This document shows positions 43,547-52,928 of a stretch of DNA of 64,000 nt, piece after piece. The DNA comes from Hazenella coriacea (GTDB taxonomy: Bacteria > Bacillota > Bacilli > Thermoactinomycetales > Thermoactinomycetaceae). Both the position numbers and the translations under genes were made by a program. The notes below the pieces were generated by a model. That model had not been told where the DNA came from. It ran no database searches and worked only from the letters and a program-made list of their open reading frames with translations. The stretch covers positions 1 to 64,000 of the forward strand of contig NZ_SMAG01000006.1 in the NCBI RefSeq assembly GCF_004341825.1, given 5' to 3'. How positions within the stretch are numbered: position 1 is the stretch's first letter; every line of letters begins with the position of its first letter.

Positions 43547-45073
43547 TTAATGATTAATTTCCTGTTCTTCCATTGCCATTTTTCTTAAAGTTGGCTTTAC
43601 GACTTTACCTAAACTATTCTTAGGCAGTTCATCGATAAAGATTACTTCAGTCACTTTATATGTAGCTAATCGCTGCCCACAATGTTCCATAATATCTTGT
43701 TCTGTAAGATCGGAATCTTCTTTTTTGACCACATAGGCCCGTGGCATTTCTCCCCAAATTTCATGAGGAACTCCAATCAAAGCAACTTCAAGTACACCTT
43801 CTAATTGCCGAATCACTTCTTCTACTTGAGCAGGATAGATATTTGCACCACCACAAATAATAACATCCTTATATCGATCCATCACATAGACAAAACCTTC
43901 TTCGTCTATTTTTCCTGCATCCCCTGTAAACACCCATCCTTCTTTAATCGTTGATTGGGTAGCCTCAGAATTATTCCAATAACCAAGGCATACTTGAGGG
44001 CCTTTAAAAGTAATTTCGCCAACTTCTCCAGTCGGAACCTCTTGCAACGTATCAGGATTTACTATTTTCACTTTTCCCTGTAGTTGTTTTTTTCCAACAG
44101 AATGACATTTCTCTAATCCCATATTGGATTTCCAAAAAGTAATGGCACCTGAACATTCCGTACATCCATATACTTGTACAATCGGAAAACCTAAAGCATC
44201 ATATTGCCTAATCAACTTTTCGGGAACGGTTGAACCACCACAAATAAAAATCCTAATGGAGTCAAGATCTTTTTCTCCTGACATGATTTGCGGAAGCATA
44301 TAGATTAAAAGAGTCGGAACTGTCATCAAGCAAGTCACTCTCTCTCTTTCAATCGCATCTAAAATATCAGGAGGGTTCGCATGACTGAGAGTAATCATTG
44401 TCTTCCCAAAATAAATACAGTTAAAAATGGAAAGAATTCCACTGATATGAAATAATGGAGTGACTGCAAGATAGCGATCCCCATAATGATAATCGATCGC
44501 ATTCCCACTAGACTCGCCGGCCGTATACAAATTACGATGACTACATAAGACGCCTTTGGGTTTTCCCGTCGTCCCAGAGGTATACATGATGATGGCCGCA
44601 TCATCCCCGTCAACAGATCGACCTGGATCATGTGTAGGCTTATTCACTAACAGGCCTTCAAAGGATGGATGTGTTTCTGAGCCTACTGCAACTTTAATCA
44701 TTGTTGCAACAAAACTTAATTGATCCAAAGAAGGGATATTTTGAGTAAATTCATCATCGTAAAAAATCATCTTAGGCTTGCTATCTTGAATAAGATAATA
44801 AATTTCCTCTGTGGTTTGACGACAGTTAATTGGAACTGCAATTGCTCCAACCTTAACAATCGCCATAAAAATAACAGGAAAAGCATGGTGGTTTTTACAC
44901 AGAAATGCTACCCGATCTCCTTTAGCAATATTTTTTTCTATTAGATAATGGGCAAGCTGGTTCACACGTTCATTATATTCCTTATATGTATATCTTTTCC
45001 CACCACCTACTAACGCTTCTAAACGAGCAGAGAAGTCTGCACGATAATTCAGCACCTCACCTAATGTATTCAT
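43547..45073 (-). CDS. AMP-dependent acyl-CoA ligase (copy 1)
   Basis: 508-residue ANL-superfamily enzyme that adenylates a carboxylic acid and transfers it to CoA. AMP motif YTSGTTGKPKGV near residue 165, VYGCTECSG, the hinge TGDAGKIDEEGFVYVMDRYKD and the catalytic lysine region LPKNSLGKVVKPTLR are intact. GGAGGG lies before the ATG. Clearly a paralogue of the gene immediately upstream (same lengths and motifs). Substrate chain length is unknown; no beta-oxidation genes are nearby. Confidence 0.9.
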   Translation of the reverse strand: MNTLGEVLNYRADFSARLEALVGGGKRYTYKEYNERVNQLAHYLIEKNIAKGDRVAFLCKNHHAFPVIFMAIVKVGAIAVPINCRQTTEEIYYLIQDSKPKMIFYDDEFTQNIPSLDQLSFVATMIKVAVGSETHPSFEGLLVNKPTHDPGRSVDGDDAAIIMYTSGTTGKPKGVLCSHRNLYTAGESSGNAIDYHYGDRYLAVTPLFHISGILSIFNCIYFGKTMITLSHANPPDILDAIERERVTCLMTVPTLLIYMLPQIMSGEKDLDSIRIFICGGSTVPEKLIRQYDALGFPIVQVYGCTECSGAITFWKSNMGLEKCHSVGKKQLQGKVKIVNPDTLQEVPTGEVGEITFKGPQVCLGYWNNSEATQSTIKEGWVFTGDAGKIDEEGFVYVMDRYKDVIICGGANIYPAQVEEVIRQLEGVLEVALIGVPHEIWGEMPRAYVVKKEDSDLTEQDIMEHCGQRLATYKVTEVIFIDELPKNSLGKVVKPTLRKMAMEEQEINH

Positions 45074-45214
45074 TCTTTCGAATCCCTCCAGCCGATGATT
45101 AATCTTTAAAAAGGTTAAAACTATGTAGTTATGTGTATGTTTTTAAATCTGATAAAAACTATTCTATATAAATAGTAAAAAACCTTTATATGTTTTTATA
45201 TTTAGCCATCTAAT

Positions 45215-45265
45215 AACAAACAAACTTTCACTTTAGTTAGGATTCAAAGGGAAAGTTTGTTTGTT
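45215..45265. other. 15-bp inverted repeat between the two ligase genes
   Basis: AACAAACAAACTTTC (45215-45229) is perfectly complementary to 45251-45265 with a 21-nt loop. It lacks a strict T-run and could terminate the upstream ligase gene or act as a regulatory site for the downstream one. Confidence 0.45.
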
Positions 45266-45331
45266 AATATACCATTCAGATTTATTATAATATTTTTAAA
45301 AACAATTTCTATTTTCAAGCTTCTATGTATT

Positions 45332-46861
45332 TTACTGCTCTGTGGTTAATTCTATTTCTTTGATTGCCTCTTCTCTTAAAACTCTTTTAAGTACTTTTCC
45401 AAAGCTATTTTTAGGTAATTGATCAACAAAAACGACTTCTGTAAGCTTATAATGCGCTATTTTTTCTTGTGTCTTTACTAAAATATCTTCGACCGAGATC
45501 GATGCATCTGGCTTTCTAATCACATAAGCTCTGGGTAGCTCACCCCAAATTTTATGCGGAATCCCTACTAATGCAACTTCGGCTACTCCATCAATCTGAC
45601 GAATCACTTCTTCTACTTGTGCAGGATAAATATTTTCGCCCCCGCAGATGATCAAATCCTTATATCGATCCAACACATGAAGAAAACCATCTTCATCCAA
45701 CTTCCCTGCATCACCCGTTAAAAGCCAGCCATTCCGTAATACTTTTTGAGTCTCCTCTGGCTTATTCCAATAACCCTTGAAAATTTGTGGACCATGATAA
45801 CCAATCTCTCCAACTTCGCCTGCGAGTACTTCTTGACCCGTATTAGGGTTAAAAATCTTAATCTCTCCAGGGAAAACCGGTTTTCCAACTGTATGACATT
45901 TATGAATGCCCATCCGAGGAGTCCAGTAACAAAAAGCTCCCGTTCCTTCAGTTTGCCCATAAGCTTGGTAAATCGAAAAACCAAACGAATCATACTGTCG
46001 AATCAAGGTCTCAGGAAGCTTCGTTCCACCACAAACGAAACTTTTAAATGAATGATAGTTTCGATCACTTTTTAATAGTTCGGGCAACATATAAATCAAT
46101 AAATGAGGAACTGACATCATATATGTAACATTTTCTGCTTCAATCAAATCCCATAACTCTACAGGATCAAAGTTAGAGGTAGGAATAATCGTCATCCCAT
46201 AAAGAAGCATACACGCAAGAATCAGTCCACTGATATGAAAAAAAGGTGTAGGTAGCATATAACGTGCACCATAGTGAAACTCCAAAGCCAAACCATTAGC
46301 AATGGCTGTCGCATATAAGTTCTTATGTGTACATACAACCCCTTTGGGATGACCTGATGTCCCTGAGGTATAGATGATCAACGTTTCATCCTCTTCAGCT
46401 ACCGAAACTAATGGCTCTGTCATTGGACGATTAAGCAATAAGGCTTCAAAAGAAGGGTGCGTATTCACTCCTCGCCCTACTTTGATCATCGTGGAAACAA
46501 AATACCATTCACTCGATGATGCCAACAGTTGCTCATATTCTTCATCATAAAAGATCACTTTTGGCTTACTATCTTTAATAATATAATCCAATTCATGTGG
46601 AGTAAGTCTCCAGTTTAAAGGCACAGCAATTGCTCCTATTTTAGCAGCTGCCAACAAAATCGTTGGAAAGGGATGATTATTTTTACATAAAATCCCCACA
46701 CGATCTCCCTTTTTAATATTGGCGGCTAATAAATAATGAGCCAACTGATTCACTCTTTCATCAAACTGCTGATATGTATACCTTTGTCCTCCTGCCACAA
46801 TTGCTTCTAGACTCGGGGAAAAGTAAGCACGGTGCCTCAGCATTTGTCCAAGTGTAGCCAT
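45332..46861 (-). CDS. AMP-dependent acyl-CoA ligase (copy 2)
   Basis: 509-residue paralogue of the downstream ligase: YTSGTSGHPKGVVCTH, AYGQTEGTG, TGDAGKLDEDGFLHVLDRYKD and LPKNSFGKVLKRVLR. The opening TLGQMLRHRAYFSPSLEAIV parallels TLGEVLNYRADFSARLEALV in copy 1, so the pair arose by tandem duplication. The ATG at 46861 has GGAGGTGGG upstream; an ATG at 46882 overlaps that site. Confidence 0.9.
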   Translation of the reverse strand: MATLGQMLRHRAYFSPSLEAIVAGGQRYTYQQFDERVNQLAHYLLAANIKKGDRVGILCKNNHPFPTILLAAAKIGAIAVPLNWRLTPHELDYIIKDSKPKVIFYDEEYEQLLASSSEWYFVSTMIKVGRGVNTHPSFEALLLNRPMTEPLVSVAEEDETLIIYTSGTSGHPKGVVCTHKNLYATAIANGLALEFHYGARYMLPTPFFHISGLILACMLLYGMTIIPTSNFDPVELWDLIEAENVTYMMSVPHLLIYMLPELLKSDRNYHSFKSFVCGGTKLPETLIRQYDSFGFSIYQAYGQTEGTGAFCYWTPRMGIHKCHTVGKPVFPGEIKIFNPNTGQEVLAGEVGEIGYHGPQIFKGYWNKPEETQKVLRNGWLLTGDAGKLDEDGFLHVLDRYKDLIICGGENIYPAQVEEVIRQIDGVAEVALVGIPHKIWGELPRAYVIRKPDASISVEDILVKTQEKIAHYKLTEVVFVDQLPKNSFGKVLKRVLREEAIKEIELTTEQ

Positions 46862-47099
46862 TAGAAAACATCCCACCTCCATAAAAATACAAAATCATTT
46901 GAAACACACCTACATCGCAAAACATTCTATCAATTAGAATTACATTCAATTTTATTCTTCATTTAAACCAAAAAAACCTTCTTATATTTAAAATTGTTCA
47001 TTATTAAATGGGCAATTATGTTAATTATATATATTTATCTACACCCTCTCTGGCTTGAGAAGATGTAGATCCAAGGTTAATAAATAAATTTCTAAAATA

Positions 47100-47160
47100 T
47101 TTACTGTTTTATTTGATTTGGATGGTGTCACTCTTGTGGAACATGGGCATGAACATTATT
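47100..47160 (+). pseudogene. Fragment of a HAD-superfamily hydrolase gene
   Basis: The plus strand reads FTVLFDLDGVTLVEHGHEHYW, the DxDGxT/V motif I that begins HAD phosphatases. There is no start codon in frame, and the coding similarity stops where the convergent helicase gene ends. I read it as the 5' remnant of a hydrolase gene cut off by the arrival of the neighbouring defence genes. Confidence 0.5.
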
Positions 47161-50100
47161 GGTTAAAGATTTTCACCTTTTCCATATGTTCCTCTTTTAA
47201 TAACATCTCTTTGATGATCCGGTCAATTCTTTCAATCTCCGTGCTAGGATTCCTCCACCAGTTACGGCTCCAAATTCGTTGAATCTTCCACCCTCTCGTT
47301 TCTAGAAACTCTTGTCGATACAAATCACGTTCTTTGGCAAAGGGCGAACTATGGTAAGAGGATCCATCACATTCAATTCCCAAGATATAGTGTGTCGGTT
47401 CCTTGGGATGCACGATGCCAAGGTCAATTCGATAACCGGACACTCCAATCTGTGTATCTACTTGATATCCAATTTCCCGTAATGCTTCGCACACCTCCAC
47501 CTCAAATGGTGAATCAAATTGATCTCGATTCGTTTGCTTTTTTGTCTCCATCTGGGGGTTGATCCGTTCTAGTACCGAACTTACTTGATTTTTGTTACCT
47601 TCAGAGACCGCTTTCACATACTCAAGATAGTGACGGAATAACTTGGGTCCATCATGCTTGCTTCCAGCCACATTTAGTTCAGCTGGTTCAATACTGGCAA
47701 CTACATATATTTCTTCTTTTGCCCTTGTAATCGCTACGTTTAAACGATTTTCTCCCCCTTGTTTATTTAACAACCCAAATCGGTTATAGATTCTTCCTTG
47801 CTCATTAGGAGCATAGCCCACAGAAAAGATAATGACATCTCGTTCATCCCCTTGCACATTCTCAATATTTTTTACAAAAATTCGTTGATCCATCTCTCGT
47901 TTCATCGTCTCTTCATATATTGCTGAAAAATGGGGATCATCTTTTGCTTTTTGCTCAATCATTTGCCAAATGACATCTTGTTGTTTGGAGTTAAAGGTAA
48001 TAATTCCTACTGTCTGATGCGGTTTTTGTTCTAACTGTTGTTGAAGTAGATTGACAACAGCGATTGCTTCTCGCTCATTACATTGATTCACCCAACGCCC
48101 ATCCACCTTCATCCACTGGATTGCAGGGATGGATGAGTCTGAAAAAACGTTGGGTGCCACCTGCATCAAGCCATTATAAAAGGCATGATTGGAGAAGTGG
48201 ATCAGCTCTTCTGACTTAGAGCGATAATGATACTGAAGCATTCGTACCGGATAGGTGCGCTTAGCCAAGTTAAGTAAGCTACGAGACTCTTCCATTTCAA
48301 AATCTTCATCTTCTTCGTCTTCATCATATAAAGAGACTCTAAACTGTTCAAAAGGGGGCAATTGCTTTTCATCTCCCGCGATCACCACTTGCTTACCTCG
48401 AAAAACGGCAGGTAATCCACTTTCAACCGTACATTGTGAAGCCTCGTCAAAGATAACAAGATCAAATAGCCCTGGAGAAAGCGGAAAGATCGAAGAAACC
48501 GTTTCTGGAGATGCCAACCATACTGGTAAAACTTCCAGTAAACCTTTTTCTGCATAAGATTTAACAAGCCTTCGAACTGGCCAAATCTGCCGTTGCTTCC
48601 CTGTCTGATGTCGTAACTCGCGAAAAGCTTTAACGTTGGTCTGTCGGGAGTGATTAATATTTTTAAGAATTCGGTTCTCTAATACTTGTAGGGCTAATGT
48701 CCGTTTATCAGCGAGTAATTTTCCAAAGTCGTAGCGAATCTGTTCGAACTCATCTGTTGATACTTTACTTAAAACTGGATGCTTTCTTTCAATCTCATCA
48801 ATCCAATAGGTATAGAATGATTGACGGACAATTTCTACCCAATACTCAGATACTTGAGATGAACATGGAATCTCTTTCTCCTGTAACCGTTGAATCATCT
48901 TTTGCACCTGTGGAGAGGCCTCCAAATAACAACGATCCATCGACCTTAGATCATCAAAATCATGAGCGATGGCTTCGCGAATTTGCAAAATCGCCCGATC
49001 AGGGACCTTCCCTTCAGACAACTCTTTTCGAATTTGATTGAAATAAGTGTCATCTAAAATTCGTGCTAAAAATTGCAGATGTTGATCTAGTTTAGAAGTA
49101 AGCTTGGCAATCTCATACATTGTCCGCAAACTCTCTTTAATCATTGGCCATTCACTGGAAGAAGTTCCTTTAAACTTTTGTCCATGCAATAATTCTTCGA
49201 TAATCCCCTTACCTGTAAATGACGTCCACCACCAAAGCCGCAATTTTTGCAGTGTCTTCTTCTCGCTTGGATCAAGATCATCATAAACTTTTGCAAGCCG
49301 ATCACTAACTAACCATAGATAGGCTGGTGTTATTTTCTCATGATCTAATTGATTCAATTGTTCAACGGCTTGCTTCGCCTTTTGTAAAGCTAACTCTAAT
49401 TGTTCAATAATCATGGTTTGATCCTTTAATTCCAAATTCGCCAACGACTTCCTCCGTTTAAGGACATAACCATCTTTACCAAAACGTTGATAATATGAAC
49501 CATAAAGTGAAATAGTAGCCAGTAGATCATCCAAGTGATCCCTGTGTATAGAAGAAGCTAAATCAGAAATAGAAATCGTTTGAACCACATCATCTCGCTT
49601 CTTAGCCCGACCATAGAGTTCAAACGCACTAAAACCAAATGACTGTCTCTCATGTAACCCTTGATAGATTCGATCCAGCTTCTGCTCGCGATCTTCAATC
49701 CGTTTACACAAGTGTTGGAACGAAGATTCCAGCTCTTGAATTGGAAGCGTAGTATCTGGGATTTGGTGATTCACCTGACGATATAAAGCCTTACGATCTT
49801 GTTTTTCATCATGAATCAAGGCGACATAAGGACTTAAACCTAAAGAATCTAGCCTTTGAACCACAACATCTAAGGCAGCCCTTTTTTGACAAACAACTAA
49901 TATCTTCTTCCCTTTCGCTAAAGCATCCGTGATTAAATTAACGATCACTTGGGATTTCCCTGTACCTGGAGGACCATGAACAACCAAACCGTTTATGGAC
50001 TGGGTCATCTGGAGAATTAATTCTTGCGAATAATCGGAAGGTAAAAGATAGAACTGCTCCTCTTCCTGAACAGTAGATCTTTTCACCCACTCTAGATCTG

Positions 50101-50923
50101 AATCCGGCATCGGATCATGCTGACTTTCTTCATTGAATGTAATTAACTCTTGAATCAATGGTAATTCTTGATCTTTTACATAATTCATTAACTCATCATA
50201 GTCACTGATCAACGCTGAGTTACCTTGTGGAAAACTACCTAAGATCGCAAAAGGCTTTAAAGTTAGCGGGGCATCTTGGGGGATCGTATCTCTTTTATAG
50301 TGTTTGAGTGGCTGTATATTTTCTTCTGTATAGGTAACTTCTATATGGTTCTGATGCAGCCAGTCAGCCCATGAAGATAATGGAGTCTGATCCATCTTCT
50401 TTAACTGTTCAAGATCTTCAAAAAGACTTTCATCAATCGTGGATTGATGGAACTTTTTTAATGCCAAAAATAAGGTTCGGTTTAAATGAGGTTCCGCATC
50501 AGGAAACAGTTCGATATGAAAATCATTCCGTTGATGACGTACAAGACGAACTGGATACAAAAATAATGGAGCTTGAATAAATGAGCCATCCCTTAAGTTG
50601 CCTGTCAGAAATGGATATCCCAGATATAAATCATACAAACCTGTTTCCTCTTCAATTGCCTTCATCGTCCGATACAGATAGGTTAAACTCTGTTCGCAGG
50701 CTTGTTGCTTCTGATCTGTAGCTACTGATGTTAAACGAATTTTATTCCTCCCCGAAATCACACTTTCTAAGATTTTGGGAGCATGTGAAGTCTCTTCATC
50801 TTGGTCCAATTGTGTTAAATCAAAAGACCATTTGCTTGAAATCCGAAGCAAACGGAGAGAACGATTTCTTCGACTTAAATCACTTAATCGATCTTTAAGA
50901 CGCAATAACTTTTGCTCCATCAT
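47156..50923 (-). CDS. DUF4011 - SF1 helicase - Vsr nuclease fusion protein
   Basis: 1255 residues in three parts. Residues 1-300 match the DUF4011-type N-terminus (RLSDLSRRNRSLRLLRIS...). A superfamily 1 (UPF1/DNA2-like) helicase follows: Walker A VVHGPPGTGKSQ near 314-325, a long helical insertion, Walker B LVIFDEASQ, GDEKQLPP, the YRSKSEELIHFSN motif, NVQGDERDVIIFS and the arginine motif LNVAITRAKEE. The C-terminal 120 residues are a Vsr-like nuclease (YRIDLGIV, ILGIECDGSSYHSS, WKIQRIWSRNWW). Such fusions are common in phage-defence islands. All motifs are intact. AAGGTGA lies before the tandem ATGs. Action on foreign DNA is inference. Confidence 0.88.
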   Translation of the reverse strand: MMEQKLLRLKDRLSDLSRRNRSLRLLRISSKWSFDLTQLDQDEETSHAPKILESVISGRNKIRLTSVATDQKQQACEQSLTYLYRTMKAIEEETGLYDLYLGYPFLTGNLRDGSFIQAPLFLYPVRLVRHQRNDFHIELFPDAEPHLNRTLFLALKKFHQSTIDESLFEDLEQLKKMDQTPLSSWADWLHQNHIEVTYTEENIQPLKHYKRDTIPQDAPLTLKPFAILGSFPQGNSALISDYDELMNYVKDQELPLIQELITFNEESQHDPMPDSDLEWVKRSTVQEEEQFYLLPSDYSQELILQMTQSINGLVVHGPPGTGKSQVIVNLITDALAKGKKILVVCQKRAALDVVVQRLDSLGLSPYVALIHDEKQDRKALYRQVNHQIPDTTLPIQELESSFQHLCKRIEDREQKLDRIYQGLHERQSFGFSAFELYGRAKKRDDVVQTISISDLASSIHRDHLDDLLATISLYGSYYQRFGKDGYVLKRRKSLANLELKDQTMIIEQLELALQKAKQAVEQLNQLDHEKITPAYLWLVSDRLAKVYDDLDPSEKKTLQKLRLWWWTSFTGKGIIEELLHGQKFKGTSSSEWPMIKESLRTMYEIAKLTSKLDQHLQFLARILDDTYFNQIRKELSEGKVPDRAILQIREAIAHDFDDLRSMDRCYLEASPQVQKMIQRLQEKEIPCSSQVSEYWVEIVRQSFYTYWIDEIERKHPVLSKVSTDEFEQIRYDFGKLLADKRTLALQVLENRILKNINHSRQTNVKAFRELRHQTGKQRQIWPVRRLVKSYAEKGLLEVLPVWLASPETVSSIFPLSPGLFDLVIFDEASQCTVESGLPAVFRGKQVVIAGDEKQLPPFEQFRVSLYDEDEEDEDFEMEESRSLLNLAKRTYPVRMLQYHYRSKSEELIHFSNHAFYNGLMQVAPNVFSDSSIPAIQWMKVDGRWVNQCNEREAIAVVNLLQQQLEQKPHQTVGIITFNSKQQDVIWQMIEQKAKDDPHFSAIYEETMKREMDQRIFVKNIENVQGDERDVIIFSVGYAPNEQGRIYNRFGLLNKQGGENRLNVAITRAKEEIYVVASIEPAELNVAGSKHDGPKLFRHYLEYVKAVSEGNKNQVSSVLERINPQMETKKQTNRDQFDSPFEVEVCEALREIGYQVDTQIGVSGYRIDLGIVHPKEPTHYILGIECDGSSYHSSPFAKERDLYRQEFLETRGWKIQRIWSRNWWRNPSTEIERIDRIIKEMLLKEEHMEKVKIFNQ

Positions 50924-51023
50924 CGCTCACCTTATGAAATTATTTTATTATATAGCATATTATAGAATTATGAATTATTATACCCAATTCTAATAGTTAT
51001 TTCTCTTTTAATCTTACAAAAAC

Positions 51024-51512
51024 TTACCGTATTCCTGGATACCTCATCCAAAGAAAAATCGTCCAAGGCGTCCTACCTGTTGCAATATAAATAACCTTCA
51101 TACACCACCAAAGTTTAAAATTGATTTCCCGACCTGTAAATCGAAAGACATGCCAACCTTCACTTTCTAAGTGCTTATCTTTTCTTCGATCTCTAGCTTT
51201 ATCTTTGGGCTTGCTATGCCATCGATGACCATCGCATTCAATCGCGATGCGGTATTTAGGAATAGCCAAGTCAATTCGATATCTCCCCGATGGAACCTGA
51301 CACACAATATCGTACCCAGCAGCCTTTAAAGCGTAAAACATACGCCTTTCGATAAATGACTCTGTTTTCAACAGCTCCTGATTCCAACGTGGCAACCGGA
51401 ACTGTGAAATCTGTTCAAATAGGCTACCAAGTATAAAAAAAGGCAGCCAGATTCTCTTTCTCTTAAATGAAACTCGTTTATTTCCTTTTTTCACCTTCGT
51501 CTGTGTAATCAT
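51024..51512 (-). CDS. Stand-alone Vsr/DUF559-like endonuclease
   Basis: 162 residues. After a basic N-terminus comes the nuclease core YRIDLAIPKYRIAIECDGHRWHSKPKDKARDRRKDKHLESEGWHVFRF, read here as D...E...catalytic pattern with the same layout as the C-terminus of the neighbouring helicase fusion. AGGAGTG lies before the ATG at 51512. Same strand as the helicase gene, 100 nt upstream of it, so the genes could be cotranscribed. Likely a DNA-cleaving partner. Confidence 0.78.
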   Translation of the reverse strand: MITQTKVKKGNKRVSFKRKRIWLPFFILGSLFEQISQFRLPRWNQELLKTESFIERRMFYALKAAGYDIVCQVPSGRYRIDLAIPKYRIAIECDGHRWHSKPKDKARDRRKDKHLESEGWHVFRFTGREINFKLWWCMKVIYIATGRTPWTIFLWMRYPGIR

Positions 51513-51569
51513 CGTAATCACTCCTAAACTCTCATCTGTTTATTTTACTTCATACTAGGCATATAAAAT

Positions 51570-52574
51570 TTAATGAATGGAATCTCCTATTTTTGCCTCT
51601 TTATGAAAAGCATGAGCAATTGTGAATAGATGACCAAGGAGTGTAACTGGCATATTGGCCATAACCGCCCATCGATAACTATCAACGACCTTTTTATCTT
51701 CCCTATGTAACCAATTATGTTCTCCATAATAAGTATAAACAATCAATGGGATCTCTTGATTATTGCGCTTTAATAGATCTACTATAACTGTTACTTGAGG
51801 ATCAACGATCCCTTCATCGTCATTGCTCCCCCCTTTTCCCAAATAATGATAAATCAATATATCGAATGAATCTTGCTCTAATTTTTTCTTTAACTCTTCG
51901 ATATTTAAATTTATAGATTCAATATGGTTAATCCCTCTTTGTCGAATAGCCTTTAACTCAAACTCTCCCATTTCTTTTAATTGATCATCGGTTCCGATGA
52001 CTAAGATTCGTGACTTTTGGTACATGCACTCGCGTTCAGACATTCTTATTAGAGCATCTACTTTTTCTATGTGGTCTTTTAATTGTTCTTCTAAAAACCT
52101 ACTTATTTGTTGATCTGCTATTCCTATTTTTTTATCCATTTTCTTTTGAAGATTCGTTTCAGCTTCTCCAAACTCTTTTTCTAATTTCGTTATACTCTCT
52201 TTAATTTCACCATCCAATTTACTTATATCTTCCTTCAATTCCTTTTTTGATTGTCCAAAAAAATAAATTAGTATAAACCCCAAAACTGCAATGAGCACCG
52301 AAGGAAGAGTTGTAAGAATTGTTAAGTATCTATCAAAAGTACTTTGAAACGACTCTCTCTCTTTTTGCACTGATTCACGAAAATTTTTGGTTTCATCTTT
52401 TAAAAACTCAAGCTGATCTTCTTTCACCTTTAATTGATTTACATCTTTTTGTATAGACTCAATCTTCTCATCAACCGTCGGCTCTGCTGCATCTACCCAA
52501 GACAAAGGAATCAGAGTCAAACAGATCAAAAATGCCCCAACCCACATGAAACGAAAAATCCATCTCCAAATCAA
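51570..52574 (-). CDS. Membrane coiled-coil protein with Rossmann/receiver-like C-terminal domain
   Basis: 334 residues. A signal-like hydrophobic N-terminus (10-28, ending DAAEP), an extracytoplasmic coiled coil (33-80), a membrane helix (84-107), a second coiled coil (110-175), and a C-terminal alpha/beta domain (188-322) with strands SRILVIGTDD, FDILIYHYLGKG, IPLIVYTYYG and ANMPVTLLGHLF. The last domain resembles a response-regulator receiver or flavodoxin-like fold but lacks a clear phospho-Asp context. Start is a TTG with AGGGG 9 nt before. I do not recognise the family. Layout and place beside the nucleases suggest a sensor or membrane effector. Confidence 0.6.
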   Translation of the reverse strand: MIWRWIFRFMWVGAFLICLTLIPLSWVDAAEPTVDEKIESIQKDVNQLKVKEDQLEFLKDETKNFRESVQKERESFQSTFDRYLTILTTLPSVLIAVLGFILIYFFGQSKKELKEDISKLDGEIKESITKLEKEFGEAETNLQKKMDKKIGIADQQISRFLEEQLKDHIEKVDALIRMSERECMYQKSRILVIGTDDQLKEMGEFELKAIRQRGINHIESINLNIEELKKKLEQDSFDILIYHYLGKGGSNDDEGIVDPQVTVIVDLLKRNNQEIPLIVYTYYGEHNWLHREDKKVVDSYRWAVMANMPVTLLGHLFTIAHAFHKEAKIGDSIH

Positions 52575-52928
52575 CCATTATTTCCCCTTTCTTTTTTTAG
52601 ATTAACTTAAAACCAACAAGACCCAACCACTCAAAATTCAAGCTTATTCATCCATATTTTTAACTAAGATCTTGTTTATATTACCTGTATTTTAATAATA
52701 CCAATAATTATTATAACAAGGAATATTGTGTTGATATGACACAAACTATACATATGATTTGAAAGGTTCCATTCTTGTTTTACGATTTTCCATCATTGAC
52801 ATCTCCTTAAGTGAGTACTTAATATTGGGAATACTGGGTTGTCACTAAATTCTCCTTTATATCGACCCATTGGGTTGAAGCATACCCATGTCCATGGGTC
52901 GAAACGAATAAACTAAGGGAGGTAAGAA
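52575..52928. other. AT-rich divergent intergenic region
   Basis: 354 nt between the divergent membrane-protein and HEAT-repeat genes, with no open frame of note. It holds a hairpin TCGACCCAT (52862-52870) with ATGGGTCGA (52894-52902), directly before the HEAT gene's ribosome site, that could fold in its leader. Promoters for both sides are presumably here but none is convincing. Confidence 0.5.

Noticed and set aside
49104-49286. Open frames on the plus strand inside the helicase gene (also 48255-48557 and 48697-49041)
   Set aside because: Antisense shadows of a long conserved gene, with no ribosome sites.
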